Of a DNA stretch of 64,000 nucleotides, positions 9,801-15,968 are shown piece after piece. The notes beneath the pieces are model-generated. The model did not search any database, was not told the DNA's origin, and worked only from the letters and a program-made list of their open reading frames with translations. How positions within the stretch are numbered: position 1 is the stretch's first letter; every line of letters starts with the position of its first letter. A program made the translations under genes and the position numbers. Origin of the DNA: Rhizobiales bacterium 63-22 (GTDB lineage: Bacteria; Pseudomonadota; Alphaproteobacteria; Rhizobiales; Rhizobiaceae); the NCBI GenBank assembly GCA_001898995.1, contig MKVZ01000004.1, forward strand, positions 29,072 to 93,071. The letters run 5' to 3'.

Positions 9801-10628
9801 GCGCAGGTCGTCGCCGAACCATGACAGCACGATCGCCACATGGCGCAGCGCCGGGCAGAGCGCCTGCAACTCGTCGAGCGCGGCAGTCCAGTCGCTCGCA
9901 GCACGAAGCGCATTGCGGTTAAGCACGCGCTTCGAACCGGGCGTCGGCTCGTCGGTGACGGCGACGGGCATGAGGCCGAACTCGGTCGAACCGGGGATCA
10001 GCGCCACAGCATTCAGATTGCGCGCCGCCTGTCCGACCGGGCGCACCACCTCGAACTGGAATTGCGGCATGCGATTGCCGTAGGCGTCGAGCGGGATGCG
10101 CTCGAACACCACATAGGCCGTACCGCGATAGGCGGGCGCCTTGCCGGCACCCTGTTTTGCCTCGATCAGCGGATCGGGCTGCTGGTCCGCCGTGCCGCGA
10201 TGGACGCGCATCTCGATCTCGGTCAGGTCCAGTTCCTGGCCGTCCGCCCAGACACGACGGATGAAGGCGATTTCGCCCTCGGCCACCGCGTAAGCCGCAT
10301 TGCCGAAATAGGAGTAGGTGCTGACCTTCGGCCCGCCCTTGCCGCCCTGCCGCTCAGTGGTCTTCTTTTCCTCGAAGCGCGTCGTCCAGATCAGCGTGCC
10401 GGAAACGCGCGCCGTGCCGTAGACGAAGGGCAATGCCGCGCCCTCCTCCGCCGTGGTCACGCGGCCGCCGTTCAGCCGCGCGCCCTCGATATGACGGGTG
10501 GAATTGATCAGCGCATTGTCGATGGCATAGCCGCCCATCGCGCCGAGGCCCGCGCCGATGGCCGCACCCACGGGGCCGAAAATGCCGCCGACGGCAGCAC
10601 CCACCGCCTGAAGAACGACTGTCGCCAT
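6834..10628 (-). CDS. GTA tail-tip host-specificity protein (gp15, megatron)
   Basis: This 1264-residue protein is the largest product of the cluster. The N-terminus (LQAVGAAVGGIFGPVGAAIGAGLGAMGGYAID) is a glycine-rich segment of the kind seen in tail-tip proteins. A TIM-barrel, glycoside-hydrolase-like domain spans about residues 430-740, with GTDDLFFHLDPLWSHPAIDAIGIDNYMP-type strands and FTELGCPAVDKG. Baseplate/tail-hub domains follow. In Rhodobacter GTA the equivalent gp15 forms the tip that contacts the receiving cell. It starts 3 bp after the NlpC/P60 gene. Its last codons lie in a palindromic repeat. Confidence 0.92.
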   Translation of the reverse strand: MATVVLQAVGAAVGGIFGPVGAAIGAGLGAMGGYAIDNALINSTRHIEGARLNGGRVTTAEEGAALPFVYGTARVSGTLIWTTRFEEKKTTERQGGKGGPKVSTYSYFGNAAYAVAEGEIAFIRRVWADGQELDLTEIEMRVHRGTADQQPDPLIEAKQGAGKAPAYRGTAYVVFERIPLDAYGNRMPQFQFEVVRPVGQAARNLNAVALIPGSTEFGLMPVAVTDEPTPGSKRVLNRNALRAASDWTAALDELQALCPALRHVAIVLSWFGDDLRAGQCRIRPGVTALSARKASRVWKVENVARGAAHLISTNGEGAAYGGTPSDESVVAAIRDARARGLSVTLYPFVMMDVPAGNTLPSPSGGIGQPAYPWRGRITCFPAIGVAGSPDATPAAADQVTAFVEGEWGYRRFLRHCADLAARAGGVDAFLLGSELRGLTSVRDGRASFPFVNHLCALAAEMRGRLGPACRITYGADWSEYAGYQAQDGTDDLFFHLDPLWSHPAIDAIGIDNYMPLSDWRDTDFSGGNPDSFETPYDLAGLARGVASGEGFDWYYASAEDRVARRRTPITDGMAGKPWVYRYKDIAAWWSNPHFNRIGGAETPQPTGWVPQSKPIWFTELGCPAVDKGPNQPNVFPDPKSSENATPYFSSGGRADGAMDRFLRAHDSHWRESNPVSALYGGPMLDRERVYVWAWDTRPFPEFPLGDTVWGDTANWRLGHWLNGRLSGVALDELIAAILSDFGLGEADCSGTEGHLSGFVIAEPSSARGVLEPLLNAFGVHGYEEAGRFVFRNIQRGAPVLSLGKALVQPEEGEALTLELEDGGTLPSQVELYCNDPMRDFQVMAASARRDAGQGTETLSLSGSMEQGQAGALAEAWMARRHAERRTARFSLPWSNAALHAGDRLRLDMAGGGRDYVVTGIEDGAVRAVKATALAPNIVLTDRSETPVSVPGGPATDMKPLFHLLDLPLWPGAEEPAGQFRIACHAKPWRGAAAYASPVEEGFSERVLVTERAVIGELAAALPGGPSGRLLAGDAAEIILYSGELQSVPLAQVLNGANTGLLKAPDGTWEVFQFLDAEEIGQNRWRLRRLLRGQLGTEAAALQAKPAEAPFVLLDGAVISAGLSASELGLELNWRIGAAGKTFSDAFFDTVQMTGGLRALRPLSPVHLKHEWTADGDLALRWIRRGRIDADSWLGTDIPLGEDNELYAVEVWQGGSMLRHAEVETPFWTYVRALRAAETAPGPFSIRVAMVGARSGAGDAAMLVV

Positions 10629-10631
10629 GGC

Positions 10632-11081
10632 TCATGCTCCCGGTTCAGGAAAAATGAAGATACCCGCGATGCGCCGCCGCCATTGCGGCACCAGCGCGGA
10701 GGACAGCACGCCATGGCCCTCATAGGCATGGATGAAGCGTCCGCCCCCATCTTCGCCACAAGCCATGATGCCGAGATGCTTGGCCGCGACATCGGGCCGC
10801 CAGCGAAAGACGATCAGATCGCCGGGCAGCGGGCCGCCGTCATCATCGCGCCGCGCCATGTGGCGGGAGGCGGCGGCAAGCAGCCGGTCGCCGGCGGCGG
10901 TCTCGTCCCAGTCAGGCGCGTAAGGACCAGGATTCTCCGGCTCGCAGCCATAAAGCGCGCGCCAGATACCGCGCACCAGACCGAGACAGTCGCAGCCGAC
11001 GCCCTGCCTCGACGCGCCGTGGCGATAGGGCGTGCCGATCCAGCGTCCGGCCTCCGCCAGAACTCTTTCGGACATAATCAT
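10632..11081 (-). CDS. GTA NlpC/P60 cell-wall peptidase (gp14)
   Basis: A 149-residue cysteine peptidase of the NlpC/P60 family that in GTA tails opens the peptidoglycan of the recipient. Catalytic residues are visible: Cys32 in the motif GCDCLGLVR, His102 (KHLGIM), and a polar third residue in FIHAYEGHG. The ATG at 11081 overlaps the stop of the upstream hub gene by 4 bp; a second ATG two codons later is possible. Confidence 0.92.
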   Translation of the reverse strand: MIMSERVLAEAGRWIGTPYRHGASRQGVGCDCLGLVRGIWRALYGCEPENPGPYAPDWDETAAGDRLLAAASRHMARRDDDGGPLPGDLIVFRWRPDVAAKHLGIMACGEDGGGRFIHAYEGHGVLSSALVPQWRRRIAGIFIFPEPGA

Positions 11082-11953
11082 GGGACCAGCGCGCTCCCGT
11101 CATATTCGCTGCCGGTGCCGGCATAAGTGTAGGCGGCATCGTTGCCCGGCAGATGCGGGAAGCCGCGAAAATTGACGCCATTGCCGAACTTCGCCTTGCA
11201 GGTGGCAAAGCTCTTGTCGCAACCGGCGAGGATGCGGAACGTGTCGTCCGGCGCGGCGGGCATGACCGGCGGTTCGTTGAGGACGAGCCGCGTTCCGTCA
11301 TGGGCCGCCACGCGCATCCGCGTGCCCGCATTGCCGCCACTTGTCCAGGTGAGATAACCGCCCGCGAACCAGCCGGACGCAAAGCCGTCGAGACCGGCCA
11401 CGGTCAGTTCCGTTCCTTCGGCGGCAACGATCCGGCCCTCGCCGAGAAACCGCGGATCGTCCGCGCTCACGCCGCAGCGCGTGTCACCCGGCTCCGCATC
11501 GCAGAGGCGGCGCACGCGCCGCCCGCGCACGGCGTCGAAGGCCGCCGCCGCACCCTTCAGTTCCATCACGAAGCGGCTCCCCGAACGGCTGATCCGGTCG
11601 ACCGTCCAGCGCCGCAGCAGCATATGCTGGTCGGGCGCGGCCCAGTTGACCAGATGCACCTCGACCGCGGCGCTGTCATAGCGCCCGTTCTCGATATCGG
11701 CCTCACCGATGCGCCTGGAGGAAAGCACGCCTTCCACCTCGCCGCCGGGGATGGCGAGACCGAGCGTGTCGGTGGCCTCGCTGGCGTCGAGGCCGGTCAG
11801 CGGATCGCAGGCCACACCGTCGACGGCGAGCACGCGGTCATGATCGGTGAAGCCGAGCGCGATCCCGTCGCGGCGGCGGATGATCCAGACAAAGCAATGG
11901 TTTGTCGTCTCTCCTTGCAAATGCGATTCAAGCGCGGGCGGAACGGGGATCAT
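11078..11953 (-). CDS. GTA tail hub protein (gp13; DUF2163 / phage BR0599 family)
   Basis: A 291-residue protein starting MIPVPPALESHLQGETTNHCFVW, typical of the DUF2163 N-terminal domain, followed by a C-terminal BR0599-like domain with several cysteines (CDAEPGDTRCGVSADD, GCDKSFATCKAKFGN). In the Rhodobacter GTA particle, gp13 is the baseplate hub, and its four-cysteine C-terminal region has been associated with an iron-sulfur site. The CX6C and CX5C spacing is retained here. It overlaps its neighbours on both sides by 4 bp. Confidence 0.9.
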   Translation of the reverse strand: MIPVPPALESHLQGETTNHCFVWIIRRRDGIALGFTDHDRVLAVDGVACDPLTGLDASEATDTLGLAIPGGEVEGVLSSRRIGEADIENGRYDSAAVEVHLVNWAAPDQHMLLRRWTVDRISRSGSRFVMELKGAAAAFDAVRGRRVRRLCDAEPGDTRCGVSADDPRFLGEGRIVAAEGTELTVAGLDGFASGWFAGGYLTWTSGGNAGTRMRVAAHDGTRLVLNEPPVMPAAPDDTFRILAGCDKSFATCKAKFGNGVNFRGFPHLPGNDAAYTYAGTGSEYDGSALVP

Positions 11954-12582
11954 GCCTTGACCTCGACGATGGGGATTGAGGGAATTTCGCCGGCCCGGAA
12001 CGAGGCGATGCTGGCGGTGAGCCGGTCGGTGTCGAAGCGCACCGGCACGTCGAACAGGAAGCCGGCACTGACCACCGCGCCGGGCGCGGGCGCGTAATCG
12101 GGCGTGAAGTGAACCGTTCCCGTATCGGGATCGACGCTGTAGGCCTCGCCTTCGGGCAGTTTCGCGCCATTGACGCCGACCGTCACCGATCCGGCCACGG
12201 GCCGGGTAATGATGCGGACATAGCTTTCATAATGCTTGCAGAGGCTGAAATCCGACGTAGCGCCGTCGCCGGTGCCGATCCGCTGGTCGCCATGCGACGG
12301 CGGCACGCCATCGGCGTTCGAGGAATGGTCGAAGGGATCGCGGAAGCGAAAGGCATGGAGCGAGCCGCGCCTTGCCTCGAAAAAGGCCAGCACCGTCTTG
12401 AGATCGTCGAGCGAGCGCAGGCCGGTTCCGGCGTCGAAATGCCGGCGCGATTGCGCCCAGCGCGCATTGCGCTTTTCCATGCCGGACGTCAGCGTGACGA
12501 TCTCGTTGCGCCATTCCGGCCCGCCCGTCGCCCCGAAGGAGACGCCGAGCGGAAAGCGCACATCTTGAAAGGCTTCGCTCAT
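11950..12582 (-). CDS. GTA distal tail protein (gp12; DUF2460/TIGR02217)
   Basis: A 210-residue protein with the DUF2460 signature: FQDVRFPLGVSFGATGGPEWRNEIVTLTSG at the start, then LDDLKTVLAFFEARRGSLHAFRFRDPFDHSS and FTPDYAPAPGAVVSAGFLFDVPVRFDTD. The family forms the distal tail ring joining the tube to the baseplate. It overlaps gp13 by 4 bp and is separated from the tape-measure gene by a palindromic element. Confidence 0.92.
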   Translation of the reverse strand: MSEAFQDVRFPLGVSFGATGGPEWRNEIVTLTSGMEKRNARWAQSRRHFDAGTGLRSLDDLKTVLAFFEARRGSLHAFRFRDPFDHSSNADGVPPSHGDQRIGTGDGATSDFSLCKHYESYVRIITRPVAGSVTVGVNGAKLPEGEAYSVDPDTGTVHFTPDYAPAPGAVVSAGFLFDVPVRFDTDRLTASIASFRAGEIPSIPIVEVKA

Positions 12583-12595
12583 GGTCTCTCCTCAC

Positions 12596-12640
12596 GCATG
12601 ATCTCATCCGAGAACCGGTTCCCACTTTTCGGGATCATGC
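12596..12640. repeat. Palindromic element between gp11 and gp12 genes of the GTA operon
   Basis: The outer arms GCATGATC and GATCATGC are perfect complements, and the centre holds GAGAACCGGTTCCCACTTTTC, a core shared with the elements at 13208, 21335, 29455, 37053 and 49773. It fills nearly the whole 58-bp gap between the two genes, immediately after the tape-measure stop codon. Confidence 0.8.
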
Positions 12641-13186
12641 TCATAACCTCCCTGCCCCGCGCCGCACCGCGCCCGCCAGCATGGCCGAAAGCTGCGCTTC
12701 CGATTTCCTGAACGAGGATGCGTCGGGCGAAGCCATGTTGAAGACCACCTGCACCTGCCTACCCCCGCCGTCGCCCGCGATGCCGAGGCGACCGTCCGCC
12801 CCGCGCGCAAGCGGCATGATCGCTTCCGCTCCCGCCTCGCCGGTGAGGCCGAGCGCGCCGTTGCCCATGCCGAAATAGGTCGGGCTGGACACCACGCCGC
12901 CCTTGGCGAAGGGCATGACGCCCTTCAGCCCGCCAAGAAGCCCGCCCATGGCCGAGGAGACGAGGCCTTCCAGCGGCTTCAGTCCCGCCGAAAGCGCGCT
13001 GCCGGCGAGGCTTCCGGCAAGGCCGCGCAGCACGTCCTCCAGCCCCTTGCCGGAAGAGATCGCGCCTTTCAGCGCGGAGCTCAGGCTGTTGCCGAAACTG
13101 GCGGAACGTTTTTCGAGGTCGGTCAGCGCGCGGTCGAAGGCGCTCGTATCCGCCGCGACGGATACGGTTACGGTTTCGTCTGTCAT
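12641..13186 (-). CDS. GTA short tail tape-measure protein (gp11)
   Basis: A 181-residue protein, far shorter than phage tape measures but normal for GTA tails. The N-terminal part is helical (ADTSAFDRALTDLEKRSASFGNSLSSALKGAI), the middle is glycine/alanine-rich and hydrophobic (GLVSSAMGGLLGGLKGVMPFAKGGVV), and the C-terminal half has the conserved KGGVVSSPTYF and GEAGAEAIMPL motifs of tape-measure proteins. It overlaps the chaperone gene by 4 bp (ATGA at 13183-13186). Confidence 0.88.
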   Translation of the reverse strand: MTDETVTVSVAADTSAFDRALTDLEKRSASFGNSLSSALKGAISSGKGLEDVLRGLAGSLAGSALSAGLKPLEGLVSSAMGGLLGGLKGVMPFAKGGVVSSPTYFGMGNGALGLTGEAGAEAIMPLARGADGRLGIAGDGGGRQVQVVFNMASPDASSFRKSEAQLSAMLAGAVRRGAGRL

Positions 13187-13452
13187 TTCAAGCTACCTGT
13201 TTTTCGCGCATTTCCGGACGCAAAACCGGTTCCCACTTTTGCTGGAAATGCTTGGTCGGGAAAGTTGCGCATCAGCGCGTCGAGCGCCTCACGCGAGGGC
13301 GCGTCGCGGGCGGGCAAAGCGGGGCCGAGCGCCGCCGCCAGTTCGCGCGGGGTCATGGACCAGAACGCCTGCGGGTTCAGCCGCAGCAGACCGAACCCCG
13401 CCCGCATGACCTCGGTCCACGGGAAAGGTTTCGGTTCAACTGCGGCTCTCAA
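13183..13452 (-). CDS. GTA tail assembly chaperone (gp10.1; DUF2376 type)
   Basis: An 89-residue protein whose first 55 residues (FPWTEVMRAGFGLLRLNPQAFWSMTPRELAAAL) are the recognisable phage tail assembly chaperone domain of GTA clusters. The last about 22 residues are encoded by a palindromic element (13208-13251) shared with intergenic sites elsewhere, so the native C-terminus has probably been replaced or extended. It overlaps gp10 by 4 bp and gp11 by 4 bp; coupling is thus intact despite the insertion. Confidence 0.85.
   Translation of the reverse strand: MRAAVEPKPFPWTEVMRAGFGLLRLNPQAFWSMTPRELAAALGPALPARDAPSREALDALMRNFPDQAFPAKVGTGFASGNARKTGSLK
13208..13251. repeat. Palindromic element inside the gp10.1 coding sequence
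   Basis: Arms GCATTTCC and GGAAATGC flank a core with AAAACCGGTTCCCACTTTT, the same core found at the intergenic elements. It is read through in frame by the chaperone gene, encoding AFPAKVGTGFASGNA near its C-terminus. Confidence 0.85.
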
Positions 13453-13808
13453 GGGTTTGGCGCGGAATCGCTTTCCAATGCTTGACCGGCGCCGAAAGTA
13501 GCCGTGAGCAGCGCCGCGACGATGCGGGCGAAACCGGCTGCACCACCATCGGCGCGCATCCCGGCCACGTCGTCATCGGCGACCGCATGGCCGCCGCCGC
13601 GAAGCCCCGCGCAGATGATGCGCTGCATGTCGCGCGCCGAGAGCTTCGCGGTGGAAAAGCGCGCGATCAGTTCCGACAGGTTGTCGGTCTCGAAGGCCGA
13701 TTCCAGTTCGGCCAGCGCGCCCAGCGTCAGGCAGAGCGTCCAGTCGCGCCCGTCCAGTCTTGCGGCAACCTCGCCGCGATGGCGGTTCACCATCATGCCC
13801 CCCATCAT
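13449..13808 (-). CDS. GTA family protein gp10
   Basis: The start at 13808 (ATG overlapping the tail-tube stop by 4 bp) gives 119 residues; starts at 13796 or 13793 would give MMVNRHRGE, the form most common in the family. The sequence NRHRGEVAARLDGRDWTLCLTLGALAELESAF is the typical N-terminus of the small GTA protein between the tail-tube and chaperone genes. Its role is probably tail assembly. The longer open frame to 13952 overlaps the tail-tube gene and was rejected. Confidence 0.85.
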   Translation of the reverse strand: MMGGMMVNRHRGEVAARLDGRDWTLCLTLGALAELESAFETDNLSELIARFSTAKLSARDMQRIICAGLRGGGHAVADDDVAGMRADGGAAGFARIVAALLTATFGAGQALESDSAPNP

Positions 13809-14218
13809 GCCAATGCCTCGAAGGCGATGAAGCCCGCCGATTCCAGCGCGATCTCGAAGGTCATTTCCGCGTCGTGATTGCCGCCATATTCGAGCGCGGT
13901 GATCTGGAACGGCCCGCTCACCGTGCCGAAATCCGGCAGTACGATCTGCCATTGGCCGATCTCGCCGCCGAAGAACAGGCCACGCACCAGCGCGTCCGAC
14001 GCCGCATCCCTGAAGATGCCGGAGCCGCTGACGGAAACGCGCTGCACGCCGCTCCCCGCCAGCAATTGCCGCCAGCGCCCGGCGGAATCCGCGTCGGTCA
14101 CGTCCACCGTCTCGGCGTTGAAGGCGATCCGCTTGGTGCGTAGGCCCGCGCAGGTCTCGAAACCGTCGTCGGCGCGCGCGGTCTTGAGCAATATGTCCTT
14201 GCCTCTTTGTGCTGCCAT
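13805..14218 (-). CDS. GTA major tail (tube) protein (gp9)
   Basis: A 137-residue member of the TP901-1-like major tail protein family that stacks into the tail tube. Recognisable parts are the N-terminal MAAQRGKDILLKT, FETCAGLRTKRIAFNAETVDVTD, and the C-terminal FQITALEYGGNHDAEMTFEIALESAG. The gene is preceded by the ribosome-binding sequence AAAGGATA and lies 12 bp after gp8. Confidence 0.93.
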   Translation of the reverse strand: MAAQRGKDILLKTARADDGFETCAGLRTKRIAFNAETVDVTDADSAGRWRQLLAGSGVQRVSVSGSGIFRDAASDALVRGLFFGGEIGQWQIVLPDFGTVSGPFQITALEYGGNHDAEMTFEIALESAGFIAFEALA

Positions 14219-14230
14219 GGGAAATATCCT

Positions 14231-14638
14231 TTATTCGGGTTCGGTGACGGCGCGGTAGCGCATGGTGCCGAGGCAGGAGCCGCGCCCGTCCGTATCGCGG
14301 GCGAGAACTTCGTTCAGCGCGAGATTGACCAGCCGGTGCCCATCCAGAAGCGGCAGGCCGTCGCCGAGGATCACGGCAATGCGCCCGGCAATGTCGAGAA
14401 CCCGGCCGCGGCCGCTGTCGCGCGCCCAGATCAGTATGTTGAGGAAATGCTCCGCCCCCGCCTCGGTCGCCGTGCTCCAGTCGCGGCTCACCGTCTCGCC
14501 CAGTGTCACATAGGGAAAGGGCGTCTTCGGCGGCACGCGGTCATGAATGCGCTTGCCGCCAAGCAGGACGGCGAGTTCCGCGTCGTCCCGCAGGGCTTCA
14601 AACAGCCCCTTCTGCAATGCTGCCGCGCTGCCCGTCAT
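14231..14638 (-). CDS. GTA tail terminator (gp8; DUF3168)
   Basis: With the ATG at 14638 the protein has 135 residues and begins MTGSAAALQKGLFEALRDD, as expected for DUF3168 proteins. The conserved VPPKTPFPYVTLGE and AEHFLNILIWARD segments follow. The family caps the tail tube and joins it to the head. The start overlaps the 3' end of the small gene at 14598-14774 by about 41 bp in another frame. Confidence 0.9.
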   Translation of the reverse strand: MTGSAAALQKGLFEALRDDAELAVLLGGKRIHDRVPPKTPFPYVTLGETVSRDWSTATEAGAEHFLNILIWARDSGRGRVLDIAGRIAVILGDGLPLLDGHRLVNLALNEVLARDTDGRGSCLGTMRYRAVTEPE

Positions 14639-14774
14639 CGCCTGCCCCGCTTTCCGTCTTGAGAACCGTCCGGCCATCCGCGCGCGAAAGCGAAGCGCGC
14701 TCTTTGAGCGCGATTCCCTTCCAGCGCAAGGCCCGCACCAGACCGTCGAATGTCAGTTTCATGGTGAGGTTCAT
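14598..14774 (-). CDS. Small 58-aa protein between gp7 and gp8 of the GTA cluster
   Basis: The ATG at 14774 overlaps the gp7 stop by 4 bp (ATGA), the same coupling as every other junction here. It opens a 58-codon frame ending at TGA 14600-14598. The product starts MNLTMKLTFDGLVRALRWKG, an amphipathic basic segment, and ends in a glycine-rich tail that overlaps the gp8 start. I do not recognise the family. Without this gene there would be a 132-bp gap in an operon that otherwise has none of that kind here. A minor head-tail junction protein is plausible but unproven. Confidence 0.62.
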   Translation of the reverse strand: MNLTMKLTFDGLVRALRWKGIALKERASLSRADGRTVLKTESGAGDDGQRGSIAEGAV

Positions 14775-15109
14775 CGCCCCTCCTCCACGGCAAGGCAGGT
14801 GAGATAGCGTCCCGTCTCGTCCGGGTCGTGGACGGCGCGCAGGACGAAAACCCGCGCGCCCTTGCGCAGGCGCATGCCGGTCGCGACACCGTCGCGAAAG
14901 CGCAGCAGGATGCGGTGCGTCACCTCCGGCCGGGGCAGGACGCCGAAATCGCGCTGCGCGATCGAGACCTGCTCGATGCGGCCCCAGACCGTCGCCACTT
15001 CGGTCCAGCTTTCCGTGTAGCCGCCCATGTCGTCGGGCACGGGCTGCATCGCCTCCAGCGCCAGTTCGGCGGTGAGCCTGCCCGGATCAATGAAGACCAT
15101 GTTGTTCAT
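14771..15109 (-). CDS. GTA head closure/stopper protein (gp7)
   Basis: The ATG at 15109 overlaps the gp6 stop by 4 bp and gives 112 residues. The translation (DPGRLTAELALEAMQPVPDDMGGYTESWTEVATVWGRIEQ) carries the pattern of phage head-tail adaptor/stopper proteins of the SPP1 gp16 type. In the GTA particle gp7 closes the portal and connects to the tail terminator. The much longer frame to 15685 runs antisense-like through gp6 and was discarded. Confidence 0.9.
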   Translation of the reverse strand: MNNMVFIDPGRLTAELALEAMQPVPDDMGGYTESWTEVATVWGRIEQVSIAQRDFGVLPRPEVTHRILLRFRDGVATGMRLRKGARVFVLRAVHDPDETGRYLTCLAVEEGR

Positions 15110-15672
15110 AGCGCCGCCCTCCGCCAGCCATCGACCATGCGGCCGACCATGGGCGGAAACGCCACGCCCGCGCCGCCTGCATCGACGCCGGTGCGCGTTT
15201 CGTAGAGATGGGCGGTGAGACTCAGGATCGCCTGTTTCAGCGCGTCGGGCACCTCGACGCCGGTCTCGCCGAAGCCGGCGACGAAATCCGTCTCCAGCCC
15301 CCGGAAGGTGGCGGCGTCGGGATAGTGCGCCATATAAAGCCGCTGGGGACGGCGTCCGTCCTGAAGCGCGTATTCCTCCGGCGCGAGCTGGATCGCCGTG
15401 CCGTCGGCCCGGTAGGCCACCACGGCGGTGACGGCCTTGACCGGATATTTGAACAGGGCCAGCCGGCCGGAGCGAGGCCAGCGGTCCACCTTGAGCTGCC
15501 AGGTCTGGTCGATGAGCGCCAGCCCGGTCTCGGCCTCGACCAGCTCGCGCGCCGTAGCGACGAGACGGCGGAGAATATCGTCCTCGCTGTCGGTCGAAAT
15601 GCGCAGGAAAGCGCGTGCGTCGGCGATCGTCACCGGCTCCAGCGCCGGTGGCGTGACAAGAAACATCGTCAT
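15106..15672 (-). CDS. GTA head-tail connector/adaptor (gp6)
   Basis: A 188-residue protein of the phage gp6-like connector family. It starts MTMFLVTPPALEPVTIADARAFLRI and shows the conserved DDILRRLVATARELVEAETGLALIDQTW helix and PDALKQAILSLTAHLYE near the C-terminus. It binds below the portal in the assembled particle. The ATG at 15672 was chosen over upstream non-ATG starts because it matches the family N-terminus. Confidence 0.9.
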   Translation of the reverse strand: MTMFLVTPPALEPVTIADARAFLRISTDSEDDILRRLVATARELVEAETGLALIDQTWQLKVDRWPRSGRLALFKYPVKAVTAVVAYRADGTAIQLAPEEYALQDGRRPQRLYMAHYPDAATFRGLETDFVAGFGETGVEVPDALKQAILSLTAHLYETRTGVDAGGAGVAFPPMVGRMVDGWRRAAL

Positions 15673-15685
15673 GGCTTTTCCCCAC

Positions 15686-15730
15686 AGCATCGGCCCGAAA
15701 ATCGGAATCGATTTTCGGAAAGCACGATGC
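15686..15730. repeat. Palindromic element upstream of gp6
   Basis: Imperfect inverted repeat with outer arms AGCATCGG / GCACGATGC and an inner perfect palindrome CCGAAAATCGGAATCGATTTTCGG. It lies in the 296-bp gap between the capsid gene and gp6. Confidence 0.7.
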
Positions 15731-15745
15731 GTCGTTTCAATAGGT

Positions 15746-15787
15746 CAGAGCGTTCTTTGTGCGTCCGCAAGGACGCACGGCGCTCTG
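15746..15787. repeat. Hairpin element in the capsid-gp6 gap
   Basis: CAGAGCG at the left pairs with CGCTCTG at the right, and the inner TGCGTCC pairs with GGACGCA around a GCAA loop. Similar GCGTCC-GGACGC elements are common extragenic repeats in Brucella-like genomes, from general knowledge. Confidence 0.75.
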
Positions 15788-15831
15788 GGATTATTCCTGA
15801 ATGATAAATGACAAATCAGTCAGTTACGCAC

Positions 15832-15870
15832 GGCCCCCGGACAAGGCCCCTGGACAAGGCCCCCGGACAA
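15832..15870. repeat. Three tandem copies of a 13-bp unit
   Basis: The unit GGCCCCCGGACAA occurs three times head to tail, the middle copy with a single C-to-T change. It lies just downstream of the capsid stop codon on the coding strand (minus). No protein reads through it. Confidence 0.9.
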
Positions 15871-15968
15871 GGATCGTCTTCCCGCGGGTGTGAATCTACC
15901 TGCCAAAACCGGCAGGAAGGTTTCAAAAGGGCCTGTGAAACCTGACAGAACCTGTTGTACCGATCCGC

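Noticed and set aside
7677..9824. 715-codon plus-strand open frame across the GTA tail-tip gene
   Set aside because: Shadow of gp15; composition is arginine/alanine-rich with no recognisable fold, while the opposite strand has the TIM-barrel domain.
15832..15870. CRISPR-like array from the three repeated units
   Set aside because: The 13-bp units are directly adjacent with no spacers.
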